A DNA stretch of 64,000 nucleotides from Sphingomonas sp. PP-F2F-A104-K0414 (GCF_004340945.1 NZ_SLYD01000001.1:868001-932000), one strand, 5' to 3'; shown: positions 28,045 to 37,566, counted from the first letter of the stretch. Numbers and translations are program-made. The notes: generated by a model from the sequence alone, not told the origin.

Positions 28045-29079
28045 ATGACCGAGCGCCTCACGATCCGCCGCCCCGACGACTGGCACGTCCACCTGCGCGA
28101 CGGCGCGATGCTGGAGGCGGTCGCGGGGTATACCGCGCGGCAGTTCGCGCGCGCGATCATCATGCCCAACCTGACGCCGCCGGTGACCTCGATCGAGGCC
28201 GCAAAGGCCTATCGCGAGCGGATCATGGCGGCGTTGGGGGATGCCGCCTTCACGCCGCTGATGACGTGCTATCTCACCGATGGCACCGATCCGGCCGAGC
28301 TCGAGCGCGGCTATGCGGAAGGCGTTTTCACCGCGTGCAAGTTGTACCCCGCGCATGCGACCACCAATTCGGCGCACGGCGTGACCGATATCCGCGCGCT
28401 GACGGGCGTGCTCGAGACGTTGCAGCGGATCGGCATGCCGCTGCTGATCCACGGCGAGGTGACCGACAAGTCGATCGACATCTTCGATCGCGAGGCGGTG
28501 TTCGTCGAGCGCACGCTGGCGCCGCTGGTGCGCGACTATCCGGGGCTGAAGATCGTGCTGGAGCATATCACGACCGCGGAGGCCGCCGCCTTCGTGGCCG
28601 AGGCGGATCATCCGATCGCCGCGACGATCACGCCGCAGCATCTGCTGATCAACCGCAATGCGCTGTTCGACGGCGGGCTCAGGCCGCACGCTTACTGCCT
28701 GCCGGTGCTGAAGCGCGAGACGCATCGGCTCGCGGTGCGCGCGGCGGCGGTGTCGGGGTCGCCTCGGTTCTTCCTCGGGACCGACAGCGCGCCGCATGTC
28801 GTCGGGGCGAAGGAGTCCGGGTGCGGGTGCGCTGGGATATTCAATGCGCCGTTCGCGCTGGAGGCGTATGCGCGCGTGTTCGACGAGGAGGGGGCGCTCG
28901 ACAAGTTCGAGGGGTTCGCGTCCGAGCATGGCGCACGGTTCTATGGGTTGCCGCTCAACGAGGGGACGGTGACGCTGGTGCGCGGCGATGCCGAGGTGCC
29001 GGCGTCGATCGGGGCCGGCGAAACGGCGGTGGTGCCGTTCCTGGCGGGGACCAATGTCGGGTGGCGGTTCGAAGGGTAG
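28045..29079 (+). CDS. pyrC: dihydroorotase
   Basis: Pyrimidine synthesis enzyme closing N-carbamoyl-aspartate to dihydroorotate. The 344-residue length matches the PyrC (type II) class. The binuclear zinc site is seen: DDWHVHLRDG, carboxylated Lys in CKLYPAHATTN, HGEV, LEHITTAEA and the Asp in FLGTDSAPH. A ribosome site AGGAGG lies just upstream of ATG 28045. Confidence 0.96.
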   Translation: MTERLTIRRPDDWHVHLRDGAMLEAVAGYTARQFARAIIMPNLTPPVTSIEAAKAYRERIMAALGDAAFTPLMTCYLTDGTDPAELERGYAEGVFTACKLYPAHATTNSAHGVTDIRALTGVLETLQRIGMPLLIHGEVTDKSIDIFDREAVFVERTLAPLVRDYPGLKIVLEHITTAEAAAFVAEADHPIAATITPQHLLINRNALFDGGLRPHAYCLPVLKRETHRLAVRAAAVSGSPRFFLGTDSAPHVVGAKESGCGCAGIFNAPFALEAYARVFDEEGALDKFEGFASEHGARFYGLPLNEGTVTLVRGDAEVPASIGAGETAVVPFLAGTNVGWRFEG

Positions 29080-29093
29080 GGCGACCCCGAAAA

Positions 29094-29453
29094 CTACGCG
29101 TTGGCGGCGGGCGGATCCTGCGCCTTAAGCCGGTCGAGCCACAACCGCGCTTCTTTCTGTTCGCCGACCGCGCTGGCGCTGACCGGGCCGCGCGCGGCGA
29201 AGAAGTCGGCGTGGAGCGCGAAGGGTTCGAGCATCAGCCGCTCGCGCATCGCGGCGATGTCGTCGCCCATCTCGGTGAGCGCGTCGATCGTCGGTGCGAT
29301 CGCGGCGCGGACGCGGCGGTCCGGCGTGCGATTGAACAACCCGAGCGCGCCGGCGGCGGTCTTTTCCAGCGCCGCAATCAAGGTTGCGCGATAGTCGGTT
29401 TCGAGATCCTCGCGCTGGGCGTCGAGGCGGGCGAGGCGGTCGGGTTTTGCCAT
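29094..29453 (-). CDS. conserved hypothetical helical protein
   Basis: A 119-residue, mostly helical and charged protein (MAKPDRLARLDAQREDLETDY at the start). No known domain is recognised and no signal or membrane segment is seen. It converges with pyrC (14-base gap). Its base composition and clean start suggest it is real. Confidence 0.6.
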   Translation of the reverse strand: MAKPDRLARLDAQREDLETDYRATLIAALEKTAAGALGLFNRTPDRRVRAAIAPTIDALTEMGDDIAAMRERLMLEPFALHADFFAARGPVSASAVGEQKEARLWLDRLKAQDPPAANA

Positions 29454-29587
29454 GGTCCCGGCGTAGCGTGTCGGCCGGGATGGTCAACGCGCGCCAGCCT
29501 CGACCCGACCGACTCTGCGGGGCGTCCGGCGACGCAATTGCGCGCAGGTCATTGCGCACGCCCGCTTTACCCCCGATGTTGTCGGCC

Positions 29588-32080
29588 ATGAGCGACGATG
29601 TCTCCGCTGGCGTGACCGCGGTCCTCGGCCCGACCAACACGGGCAAGACGCACCTCGCGATCGAGCGGATGTGCGCGCATTCCAGCGGCATGATCGGCTT
29701 TCCGCTGCGCTTGCTCGCGCGCGAGGTCTATGACCGCGTCGTCGCGATCAAGGGCGCGAACCGCGTGGCGCTGGTCACCGGCGAAGAGAAGATCGTGCCG
29801 CCCGATGCGCGCTGGTTCCTGTGTACCGCCGAGTCGATGCCCGATCGCGACGTCGCATTCGTCGGGATCGACGAAGCGCAACTGGGCGCCGATCCGGAGC
29901 GCGGGCATGTCTTTACCGATCGCCTGATGCGCGCGCGCGGGCGCGAGGAGACGATGATCCTCGGCTCCGAGGCGCTGCGGCCGATGATCAAGAAGCTCGT
30001 GCCCGGTGCAGAAATCGTCAACCGGCCGCGCTTCTCGACGCTGACCTATGCGGGCGCGAAGAAGATCAGCCGACTGCCCAAGCGCTCGGCGATCGTCGCT
30101 TTCTCGGCGGAGGAGGTCTATGCGGTCGCCGAGATGTTGCGGCGTCTGCGTGGCGGTGCGGCCGTCGTCATGGGCGCACTCAGCCCTCGGACCCGCAATG
30201 CGCAGGTGGCGATGTTCCAGGCGGGCGAGGTCGACTATCTGGTCGCGACCGACGCGATCGGGATGGGGCTCAACATGGACGTTGCGCATGTCGCGTTCGC
30301 GAGCCTCAACAAGTTCGACGGCAAGCGCCAGCGTCGCCTGACGGTCGCGGAAATGGCGCAGATCGCAGGTCGTGCGGGGCGGCATCAGCGCGACGGCACG
30401 TTCGGCGCGCTGTCCGACGATGGGCCGGGTGCGTTCCTGCCCGAGGAAGTGCTGGCGATCGAGGAGCACCGGTTTCCGCGGCTCGAGAACCTGTATTGGC
30501 GGCAGGGTGAGCCTGATTTCTCCAGCATCGACGCGCTGGTGGCGAGCCTGGAGGCGAGGCCTCCCGCGGGTGTTTTGCGCGCCGCGCCTCAGGCGCTCGA
30601 CCTGGGGGTGTTGAAGCGGTTGGCGGAGGAGGGTTGGGTGCGCGAGCGGGCGCGGCATCCGGCGATGGTTGCGCGGTTGTGGGCGGCGTGTGGCTTGCCC
30701 GATTTTCGGAAAGTCGGGCTCGATCCGCATGCGCGGTTCGTGTCGCGGGTGTTCGGGCATCTGAGCGAGGGGCGCGGGCATATCCCGCACCAGTGGTTCG
30801 CGGACGAGATCGCGCGGCTAGATACGGTGGCGGGCGACGTGCCGGTGATCGCGGGGCGGATCGCGGCGACGCGGATATGGGCGTATATCGCACAGCGGGC
30901 GGACTGGCTGGCCGAGCCGACGCTTTGGGCCGCGCGGACGGCGGCGCTGGAGGAGCGGTTGTCGGATGCGCTGCACGCCAGCCTGACGCAGCGGTTCGTC
31001 GACAAGCGTACGACTGCGTTGATGCGCCAGATCGGCGCGGATGCGGGCGCGTTGCCGGTGGTGATCGGTCCCGAAGGCGAGGTGATGGTCGAGGATCATC
31101 CGATCGGTCGCCTCGACGGGTTCCGGTTCACGGTGGCGGCGGATGCGCGGGCGAGCGACAAAAGGTTGCTGCTGGCGGCTGCGGAAAAACGGCTGACCGG
31201 TGAGCGGTCTCGGCGCGGGCAATCGCTGGTCGACGCGCCGGACGTCGATATCGCGCTCGACGATGCGGCGCAGGTTATCTGGGCGGGGCACGCGGTGGCT
31301 CGGCTGGCGGCGGGGCCGTCGTTCGCGCGGCCGAAGCTGATCCTCGATCGCTCGCTCGATTGCCTCGACAAGGCAGCGCGGGAGCGGATTGAAGCGCGGC
31401 TGTCGCTGTGGCTCGGGGCGATGCTCAAGCGGCGGATCGCGGTGCTGGTCCATCTCGCTGAGGTGAGCCGCGATCCCAACGCGACGCCGGCATTGCGCGC
31501 GGTCGCCAGTGCGATCGAGGCGGCCGGCGGGATCCTGCCGCGGCTGCCGATGCGGCTGGCGCTCGACGCGATCGATCCCGACGAGCGCAAGCGCTTGCGC
31601 AAGGTTGGCATCACGGTCGGTGCGCTTGATCTGTTCGATGCACGATTGCTCAAGCCCGAGTCGGCGCGCTGGCGGCGCATCCTCGCAGCAGCCCGCGGTG
31701 TGACAATCACCGCCCCGCGCGAGGGCGCTACGGTGCTGGCGCGTGGCAGCGAAGGGGCGGTTCTCGAGGCAGGGTTCCGTCCGCTCGGGCTTCAGGCGGT
31801 GCGCGTCGACCTGATCGAGCGCATTGCCCGCGCCGCGCACGACTCGCGGCAGGGGCGGACGCCGTTCGCGCCCGATCCGGCGCTGGCGACCTCGATCGGC
31901 GTCGATCCGGCGTCGCTGGAGCGGTTGATGGCCGAACTCGGGTTCAAGGCACTCGCGGGGGACACGCCCCGTTGGGTGTGGCGCGGTCGACCGCCGGCTC
32001 GCGCCGTGGCGCCGACGCCGATCGATCCTTCGCGGCAGAACGCGTTTGCCGGGCTCGCCGCACTGGTCCGCCATGGTTGA
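29588..32080 (+). CDS. SUV3/MgpS-like superfamily 2 helicase
   Basis: An 830-residue ATP-dependent RNA helicase related to mitochondrial SUV3. Motifs in order are Walker A AVLGPTNTGKTHLA, GIDEAQLGADPERGHVF as the DExH-like box, ALSPRTRNAQVAMF, VATDAIGMGLNMDV and QIAGRAGR as motif VI. A long C-terminal helical region follows. ATG 29588 is preferred; ATG 29576 is in frame. The start of the S4 gene overlaps its stop, as in other alphaproteobacteria, so both probably act on RNA. Confidence 0.88.
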   Translation: MSDDVSAGVTAVLGPTNTGKTHLAIERMCAHSSGMIGFPLRLLAREVYDRVVAIKGANRVALVTGEEKIVPPDARWFLCTAESMPDRDVAFVGIDEAQLGADPERGHVFTDRLMRARGREETMILGSEALRPMIKKLVPGAEIVNRPRFSTLTYAGAKKISRLPKRSAIVAFSAEEVYAVAEMLRRLRGGAAVVMGALSPRTRNAQVAMFQAGEVDYLVATDAIGMGLNMDVAHVAFASLNKFDGKRQRRLTVAEMAQIAGRAGRHQRDGTFGALSDDGPGAFLPEEVLAIEEHRFPRLENLYWRQGEPDFSSIDALVASLEARPPAGVLRAAPQALDLGVLKRLAEEGWVRERARHPAMVARLWAACGLPDFRKVGLDPHARFVSRVFGHLSEGRGHIPHQWFADEIARLDTVAGDVPVIAGRIAATRIWAYIAQRADWLAEPTLWAARTAALEERLSDALHASLTQRFVDKRTTALMRQIGADAGALPVVIGPEGEVMVEDHPIGRLDGFRFTVAADARASDKRLLLAAAEKRLTGERSRRGQSLVDAPDVDIALDDAAQVIWAGHAVARLAAGPSFARPKLILDRSLDCLDKAARERIEARLSLWLGAMLKRRIAVLVHLAEVSRDPNATPALRAVASAIEAAGGILPRLPMRLALDAIDPDERKRLRKVGITVGALDLFDARLLKPESARWRRILAAARGVTITAPREGATVLARGSEGAVLEAGFRPLGLQAVRVDLIERIARAAHDSRQGRTPFAPDPALATSIGVDPASLERLMAELGFKALAGDTPRWVWRGRPPARAVAPTPIDPSRQNAFAGLAALVRHG

Positions 32081-32381
32081 AGGCGCGATGCGGATCGATC
32101 GGTTCCTGTGGTTCGTGCGGCTCGCGAAAACGCGGAGTGCCGCGCAGACGATTGCTGAGAAAGGGCATCTTCGCATCGATGGAAGGCCGATCGATCGTGC
32201 GCATTGCCCGGTGCGGGTTGGGAATGTGCTGACGTTTGCGGTGGAGGAGCGGGTTCGGGTGATCCGGGTCGAGGCTTTGCCGGCGCGGCGGGGGCCGGCG
32301 CTTGAGGCGCAAGGGTGCTATCAGGATTTGATTGCTGGGAAGACGCCTGCCGGTGCGGTGCGCGATCCGGCTTCCGAGTGA
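32073..32381 (+). CDS. S4 domain RNA-binding protein (Hsp15-like)
   Basis: A 102-residue S4-domain protein: MRIDRFLWFVRLAKTRSAAQ and GHLRIDGRPI are the classic S4 helix-loop-strand signature of the HslR/Hsp15 group, which binds stalled 50S subunits with nascent tRNA. ATG 32073 overlaps the helicase stop by 8 bases. The basic C-terminal tail is consistent with RNA binding. Confidence 0.87.
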   Translation: MVEGAMRIDRFLWFVRLAKTRSAAQTIAEKGHLRIDGRPIDRAHCPVRVGNVLTFAVEERVRVIRVEALPARRGPALEAQGCYQDLIAGKTPAGAVRDPASE

Positions 32382-32436
32382 ACTAGCCGTATCGACAGCC
32401 GCGATCGTTAAATCGAACGACGCCGTCACAGCGACC

Positions 32437-32524
32437 TCCGTCATCCTGACGAAAGTCAGGACCCAGAGCCACGAGACGCTGCCCTTGGTATCCTGGGTCC
32501 TGACTTTCGTCAGGATGACGGAGG
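32437..32524. repeat. long palindromic repeat (family E)
   Basis: TCCGTCATCCTGACGAAAGT and its continuation TCAGGACCCA are repeated in inverse at 32490-32524, forming a near-perfect stem of about 30 bases. Only one copy of this family is in the window. It lies in the 283-base gap between the S4 gene and fdxA. Confidence 0.8.
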
Positions 32525-32664
32525 GGTGTTGGGCAGGGCGTGATCGGAACGACAAAGCCTGATAACGTCTCGCAGAAGGCTTGCTATGATTGACGCGACG
32601 GGCGTGCGCGCATAGTCGCTGGCGCGTTCGTCGCCGGGAAGGAATCCGGCCCAGGAGTTCTGCA

Positions 32665-33006
32665 ATGACCTACGTCGTCACCGATGCCTGCATCCGCTGC
32701 AAGTACATGGACTGCGTGGAAGTGTGCCCGGTCGACTGCTTCTACGAAGGCGAGAACATGCTGGTGATCAATCCCAGCGAGTGCATCGACTGCGGCGTGT
32801 GCGAGCCCGAATGCCCCGCCGAAGCGATCCTGCCCGATACGGAAAGTGGCCTCGAGCAGTGGCTTGAGCTGAACACGACGTTCTCGGCGCAATGGCCCAA
32901 CGTCACGCGTAACGACAATCAGACGCCGCCGGATGCCGACGCGATGAAGGGTGTCGAGGGCAAGTTCGACAAGTATTTCTCGCCCGAGCCCGGCGCAGGC
33001 GACTGA
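32665..33006 (+). CDS. fdxA: seven-iron ferredoxin FdxA
   Basis: A 113-residue electron carrier. The N-terminal half has the 3Fe-4S/4Fe-4S Cys pattern: [21 protein letters not shown] and [16 protein letters not shown]. The C-terminal tail after [13 protein letters not shown] is typical of FdxA. AGGAG lies a few bases before ATG 32665. Its place before carD is widely conserved in alphaproteobacteria. Confidence 0.96.
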   Translation: MTYVVTDACIRCKYMDCVEVCPVDCFYEGENMLVINPSECIDCGVCEPECPAEAILPDTESGLEQWLELNTTFSAQWPNVTRNDNQTPPDADAMKGVEGKFDKYFSPEPGAGD

Positions 33007-33208
33007 TAAGAGGCGGCGAATCCCGAAAAGGGCAAGCCGCCTGCCACGTTCGGCTGGTAATTTTGTTGCAAAGCTGCTAGATGGGTCCGCGACGGGCGCG
33101 ATGATCTACGTCATCCGCTTGACGTACAGACCTATCCCTCCCCCGATGCAGCAGCGACGAGTCCTTCGTCGAGGCGTCGCGTGGAGGCCTGATCCGGAAA
33201 GGCCCCAA

Positions 33209-33742
33209 ATGGCTGCCAAGGCACTGTCCTTCGATGTCGGTGATTTCGTCGTTTACCCAAAGCACGGAGTCGGCCGTGTGATCGAGCTCCAGCGCTCGGA
33301 AATCGCCGGCATGACACTGGAACTCTACGTCCTCCGGTTCGAGAAGGAGCGCATGACGCTCCGCGTGCCGACCAACAAGGCCGAAAGCGTCGGCATGCGC
33401 AAGCTGTCGTCGGACAAGACGATGCGCGAGGCGATGGACACGCTCAAGGGCAAGCCCAAGGTCAAGCGCACCATGTGGTCGCGCCGCGCGCAGGAATATG
33501 AAGCGAAGATCAATTCGGGCGACCTGGTGTCGATCGCCGAAGTGGTCCGCGATCTGTTCCGCGCCGACGATCAGCCCGAGCAGAGCTATTCCGAGCGCCA
33601 GATCTTCGAAGGCGCGACCAGCCGCCTCGCGCGCGAACTGGCCGCGATGGAAGAGCTCGACGAGCCCAAGGCGCAGGAGAATATCCTCGACATCCTCCGC
33701 GCTGCGGCGGCAATCTATAACAAGGACAAGGTGCCGGCTTAA
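33209..33742 (+). CDS. carD: CarD family transcriptional regulator
   Basis: RNA polymerase-binding regulator that stabilises the open complex, notably at rRNA promoters. The 177-residue protein has the RNAP-interaction Tudor-like domain (FDVGDFVVYPKHGVGRVIEL) at residues 8-65 and the helical DNA-binding domain after KKRTMW-like KRTMWSRRAQEYEAKINSG. ATG 33209 is the family start, and a terminator follows. Confidence 0.93.
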   Translation: MAAKALSFDVGDFVVYPKHGVGRVIELQRSEIAGMTLELYVLRFEKERMTLRVPTNKAESVGMRKLSSDKTMREAMDTLKGKPKVKRTMWSRRAQEYEAKINSGDLVSIAEVVRDLFRADDQPEQSYSERQIFEGATSRLARELAAMEELDEPKAQENILDILRAAAAIYNKDKVPA

Positions 33743-33765
33743 CTACCGGGTACCTTGCCGAGACG

Positions 33766-33797
33766 AAAGGGCGGTCCAGCGGGGCCGCCCTTTTTCG
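33766..33797 (+). terminator. intrinsic terminator of carD
   Basis: AAAGGGCGG pairs with CCGCCCTTT around a 10-base loop, followed by TTTTT. It begins 24 bases after the carD stop. Confidence 0.85.
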
Positions 33798-33812
33798 TTT
33801 GCAGGGAACTCA

Positions 33813-34066
33813 ACGATCCTCCCCCGCAAGGGGGAGGTGGCACCGCAGGTGACGGAGGGGGAGGACACGGAACCTACGTTGCCCTTACCTCCCCCTCCGT
33901 CTGGCAAGAGCCAGCCACCTCCCCCTGGCGGGGGAGGATCTCAGCGCACCTCTCCCACCACCCCGGCGAAGGCCGGGGCCCAATTGGAAAGGTTGGAGTG
34001 ACGGAGCGCGGCCTTAAGTTGGCGACGTCTCGCAATTGGGCCGCGGCCTTCGCCGGGGTGGTGCAA
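33813..34066. repeat. palindromic repeats (families D and A)
   Basis: A family D inverted pair (33813-33945) followed by a family A pair (33957-34066) fills most of the 566-base gap between carD and the lipoprotein gene. From 34067 to 34308 I see no gene, only the upstream region of the lipoprotein gene. Confidence 0.82.
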
Positions 34067-34308
34067 GTGGGGGTGGGCAAGTATTGCAAGTATCCATTGC
34101 GATATGCGCCGCTCGTTCCGCTAATCTGAACGTAACCTTGCTACAGATCAAGAAAGCGACCGGCAGTCTCGTTACGCCTCAAATCCAGTCGCAGGCTCCA
34201 TCGCCGGACAACTCTCGCCGCACGGAGCGAACGTCTCGCCGGATATCGATTGTTATTCCATCGACTCTCCGCTGACTGACGCCATCCATGTTTGGAAAGG
34301 TTAAGTCT

Positions 34309-34620
34309 ATGCGTACGAATCTCCCGAAATACCCGACGGTCGCCCTGATCCTCATCGCCGGTATCGGCCTTAGCGGTTGCGCCACGAAGGGCTTCGTCCG
34401 CGAGCAGATCGCCGTGGTCAACACGCGCATCGACGGCCTGGATGGGCAGTTGCGCACGGTCGAGGGCACCTCCGGCCAGGCACTTGCCCAGGCTCAGGCG
34501 GCTGCCGGCCAGTCGCAGCAGAACGGCCAGCGCATCGACCAGCTGACCGGTCGTGTCGACGGCATCGACCAGCAGGTCCAGATGCAGGCCAAGCAGCGCC
34601 AGCGCAAGCCGCGCGGCTAA
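34309..34620 (+). CDS. small coiled-coil lipoprotein
   Basis: A 103-residue lipoprotein. Residues 1-24 form a signal with lipobox LSGC, then ATKGFVREQIAVVNTRIDGL begins a coiled coil rich in Gln, Ala and Asp, ending in a basic tail. It recalls Lpp-like or trimeric coiled-coil envelope proteins but matches no family I can name. ATG 34309 follows GGAAAGG. It may be co-transcribed with the L,D-transpeptidase gene 18 bases further on. Confidence 0.72.
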   Translation: MRTNLPKYPTVALILIAGIGLSGCATKGFVREQIAVVNTRIDGLDGQLRTVEGTSGQALAQAQAAAGQSQQNGQRIDQLTGRVDGIDQQVQMQAKQRQRKPRG

Positions 34621-34638
34621 GTCTATCTTCGCACGCGC

Positions 34639-35460
34639 TTGCATCAACGGACGGCCCTGTTGGACACGCCCATTTTGATCCCGGGCTTCAGGTCCACGGG
34701 GCTGTTTCGTCGCGTTCGCCATATGGCGGCGATCGCAGGGTTGTCGCTGGCGCTGGTTGCACCAGCGTCGGCGGCGTCGACGAAGGCTGCCCCGGGTGCG
34801 ACCAAGGCACGCAAGGCCAAGGTTCCGGCGCGTTCGCGGACCAAGAGCAAGGCAAAGGCCGTGGCCGTGGTCGCGCCGCCATTGCTGCTCCCCCCGCAGT
34901 CCGAACCGGCGAGTCGCATGCTCGCTTGGATCGCGGCCGAGCACGACAATAAGGGCCTGCCCTATGTCGTGATCGACAAGCCGGCCGCGTCGCTGCTCCT
35001 GTTCAGCGCGAGGGGTGAGTTTCTCGGCCAGACGCCGGTATTGCTCGGCGTCGGGATCGGGGACGATTCGTCTCCCGGGGTGGGTGCGAAGAATCTTGCC
35101 GACATCGGTCCTGCCGAGCGGACCACGCCGGCCGGCCGCTTCGTCAGCAAGTTCGGCCGAGCCTTCGGGCATCAGCGCGTGATCTGGGTCGATTATGCCA
35201 ATTCGGTCGCGCTGCATGCGGTGATCACCACGCACAAGAGCGAGCACCGCGTCGAGCGGCTGCAATCGCCGACACCCGACGACAACCGGATCAGCTTCGG
35301 CTGCATCAACGTCGGCACCAAATTCTATACCGGCAAGCTCACGCCGCTGTTCCAGAAGAAGGGCGGGGTCGTCTATATCCTGCCCGACACAAAATCGCTC
35401 GACGACGTCTTCCCCCGCGTGCGCCTGCTGCCCTATGTCAGCGCTGCCGCCGCCAGCTAG
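34639..35460 (+). CDS. L,D-transpeptidase (YkuD family), periplasmic
   Basis: Peptidoglycan cross-linking or protein-anchoring enzyme. A signal-like segment (AAIAGLSLALVAPASAA) and a basic Ala/Lys linker precede the catalytic domain. The YkuD active site is clear: His in VALHAVITTHKSEHR and the catalytic Cys in RISFGCINV. The open frame begins with TTG 34639; an ATG at 34723 just before the hydrophobic segment is an equally possible start. The preceding lipoprotein may be a wall-linked partner. Confidence 0.85.
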   Translation: MHQRTALLDTPILIPGFRSTGLFRRVRHMAAIAGLSLALVAPASAASTKAAPGATKARKAKVPARSRTKSKAKAVAVVAPPLLLPPQSEPASRMLAWIAAEHDNKGLPYVVIDKPAASLLLFSARGEFLGQTPVLLGVGIGDDSSPGVGAKNLADIGPAERTTPAGRFVSKFGRAFGHQRVIWVDYANSVALHAVITTHKSEHRVERLQSPTPDDNRISFGCINVGTKFYTGKLTPLFQKKGGVVYILPDTKSLDDVFPRVRLLPYVSAAAAS

Positions 35461-35484
35461 AACGCCCGGCGCCAAGGGACCGCC

Positions 35485-35832
35485 ATGATTTTGCTGATGC
35501 TTGCACTCGCCGCCGCCGATCGTCCTGCCAGTCGACCTGCCAGCCGGCCGGTGGTGGTGAGTTCGCTCACGACCCAGCAGCTACTGGAATATTGCCAGGG
35601 CAAGGACGGCGATCCGACCGCCAATTTCTGTACCGGCTATATCCTCGGCGAATTCGACGCGCTGTCGGCGTCGGGCGACATCTGCCCGCTGCCGGCCCGC
35701 GCCTCGAACATCGAGGTCGCGGCGACGGTGCGGAAGTATCTGCGCGCACGAGCCAAGAAGACGGGCACCGGGGCGCCGTCCTTCGTCGTCCGCGATGCGC
35801 TGCGCGACGCCTATCCGTGCAAGCGCCGCTGA
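35485..35832 (+). CDS. Rap1a/Tai family protein
   Basis: A 115-residue protein with a short signal-like start and a domain resembling Rap1a/Tai, known as type VI secretion immunity proteins in Serratia: LTTQQLLEYCQGKDGDPTAN, FCTGYILGEFDAL and PSFVVRDALRDAYPC. Four Cys fit the family's disulfides. No T6SS genes are in the window, and free-standing members are frequent in sphingomonads, so an immunity role is not implied. Confidence 0.75.
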   Translation: MILLMLALAAADRPASRPASRPVVVSSLTTQQLLEYCQGKDGDPTANFCTGYILGEFDALSASGDICPLPARASNIEVAATVRKYLRARAKKTGTGAPSFVVRDALRDAYPCKRR

Positions 35833-35843
35833 GGGCTGGGGTT

Positions 35844-35973
35844 CCTCCCCCGCCAGGGGGACGTGGCTGGCCCTTGCCAGACGGAGGGGGCGGAAAGGGA
35901 AACGACTGTTCCGCATCCTCCCCCTCCGTCACCTTCGGCGACACCTCCCCCTGGCGGGGGAGGATTCTAGGGG
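35844..35973. repeat. inverted repeat pair (family D)
   Basis: Two inverted copies of a CCTCCCCCGCCAGGGGGA-type palindrome with GACGGAGGGG arms, in the gap between the Rap1a-like and first DUF2807 genes. Confidence 0.8.
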
Positions 35974-36023
35974 GCCCACATCCGCCGCCCGTGTAATTTC
36001 GCTTTGCAGCCTCTGCGATCAGG

Positions 36024-36043
36024 TGTATTGCTTGAACAATACA
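36024..36043 (+). promoter_or_regulatory. operator-like palindrome before the DUF2807 genes
   Basis: TGTATTG-N6-CAATACA is a perfect 7-base dyad ending 12 bases before ATG 36056 and abutting the ribosome site. A repressor bound there would block the leader or promoter. The binding protein is unknown. Confidence 0.4.
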
Positions 36044-36055
36044 CAGGAGGATGCG

Positions 36056-36787
36056 ATGAATTTTCTTGCGCTCGGGCTGATCATACCTCTCGCCGCCTGC
36101 TCGTTCAGCTGGAACGGCGACAGCGAGGGATCCGGGGTCGCCGCGTCGGGGGCGGGCACGACCCGCACGTTCCAGGTCACCGGTTTCGACCAGATCGACC
36201 TGCGCGGTTCGGACGATGTCGACGTCCGCGTCGGCACCGGCTTCTCGGTCCGCGCCGAGGGGCCGAGCGAGCAGCTCGACCGGCTCCGGATCGAACGCGA
36301 CGGCGCGACGCTCGACATCGGCCGTAAGAACGGGACGGGCTTCGGCTGGAGCAAGGGGCCGAACGTCAAGGTGTACGTCACGCTGCCACGGCTGACCGAG
36401 GCGAACGTCTCGGGCTCCGGCAACATGGCGGTGGACCGCGTCGAGGGTAGCGGCTTCGAGGGCGGCATCGCAGGGTCGGGCAATCTGACGATCGCTGCGG
36501 TGCAGGTGGAATCGGCGAAATTCTCGATCGCGGGCTCCGGCACCGCACGCGCCAGCGGGTCCGCACGCGATCTGAGCGTCGAGATCGCGGGTTCTGGCAA
36601 TGTCGAGGCGTCGAGGCTCCAGGCGAAGTCCGCCAAGGTCGAGATCGCCGGATCGGGCAGCGTCCGCGCGGTCGTCGACGGTCCGGCCAAGGTCGACATG
36701 ATGGGCTCGGGCGACGTCGATCTCGGGCCGAAATCGCGCTGCACGATTTCGAAGATGGGCTCGGGGACCGTGCGCTGCGGGCGCTGA
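36056..36787 (+). CDS. DUF2807 (head GIN) domain lipoprotein
   Basis: A 243-residue exported protein with signal and lipobox (LAAC). The DUF2807/GIN domain is a beta-helix of short repeats, visible here as a recurring GSG motif (VSGSGNM, IAGSGNL, IAGSGTA, IAGSGNV). It starts at FQVTGFDQIDLRGSDDVDVR. The function of the family is unknown. A second DUF2807 gene follows after 50 bases on the same strand. Confidence 0.82.
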   Translation: MNFLALGLIIPLAACSFSWNGDSEGSGVAASGAGTTRTFQVTGFDQIDLRGSDDVDVRVGTGFSVRAEGPSEQLDRLRIERDGATLDIGRKNGTGFGWSKGPNVKVYVTLPRLTEANVSGSGNMAVDRVEGSGFEGGIAGSGNLTIAAVQVESAKFSIAGSGTARASGSARDLSVEIAGSGNVEASRLQAKSAKVEIAGSGSVRAVVDGPAKVDMMGSGDVDLGPKSRCTISKMGSGTVRCGR

Positions 36788-36837
36788 GTCGCGTCGTTCG
36801 ACTTGCGCGGGGGCGGTGAAGCGGCGACGGTAGGCCC

Positions 36838-37566
36838 ATGAGATACCTGCTCGCGCCGTTGCTGCTCCTGTCCTCGCCGGCGTTCGCGCAAGGATCCGCC
36901 CAAGAATCCGGGGCGAGCCGGACGGTGTCGGTCGGCAGCTTCGATCGGGTCCGCGTCGAGGGGCCGTTCGAGGTGCGAATCACGATCGGCTCGCCGCGCG
37001 CGACGATCACGGGCGATTCCCGCACGACCGAAAGCGTGGCGGTCCGCGTCGATGGCACCACGTTGTCGGTACGCAAAGGCACCGGCGGCTGGGGCGAACA
37101 GCCGCGCAAGGGGGGCTCGGGTCCGATCGTGATCACGCTCTCGACGCCCGGGCTGACATCGGCCAGCGTCGAGGCCGGCGGGCGGCTGACGATCGCGAAG
37201 ATGCGGGGGATGCGCGTCGACGTAACGGTCAGCGGGAACGGGAGCCTGGCGCTGGCGGCGGCGGATACCGACCAGTTGAACGCGACGGTGATCGGCACCG
37301 GCCAAATGACGCTCGCGGGCAGGGCCGCCCGGGCGAGACTGGTGACGAGCGGACCGGGCGCGATCGACGCGTCGGCGCTGGTGGTCAACGATCTGACCGT
37401 CCACCTCGACGGCGTCGGCGAGACGAAGGCGGCGGCGCGCTATACGGCGCAGGTGACGAACAGCGGGCTGGGAAGCGTGACGGTCGCCGGTAATGCAAAA
37501 TGCCGGGTGGATGCAGCGGCTGGCGGGCCGGTGGTGTGTGGGAAGGCTGGGATGTCTGCTCCGTAA
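36838..37566 (+). CDS. DUF2807 (head GIN) domain exported protein
   Basis: A 242-residue paralogue of the preceding gene with a cleavable signal (cut after AFA) instead of a lipobox. Domain start: SFDRVRVEGPFEVRITIG; repeats include SGNGSLAL and GTGQMTL. The pair probably arose by duplication and is likely one operon. Confidence 0.8.
   Translation: MRYLLAPLLLLSSPAFAQGSAQESGASRTVSVGSFDRVRVEGPFEVRITIGSPRATITGDSRTTESVAVRVDGTTLSVRKGTGGWGEQPRKGGSGPIVITLSTPGLTSASVEAGGRLTIAKMRGMRVDVTVSGNGSLALAAADTDQLNATVIGTGQMTLAGRAARARLVTSGPGAIDASALVVNDLTVHLDGVGETKAAARYTAQVTNSGLGSVTVAGNAKCRVDAAAGGPVVCGKAGMSAP

Noticed and set aside
35485..35832. Evidence of a type VI secretion immunity pair
   Set aside because: The Rap1a/Tai-like protein stands alone with no T6SS or effector gene, and such orphan members are common.
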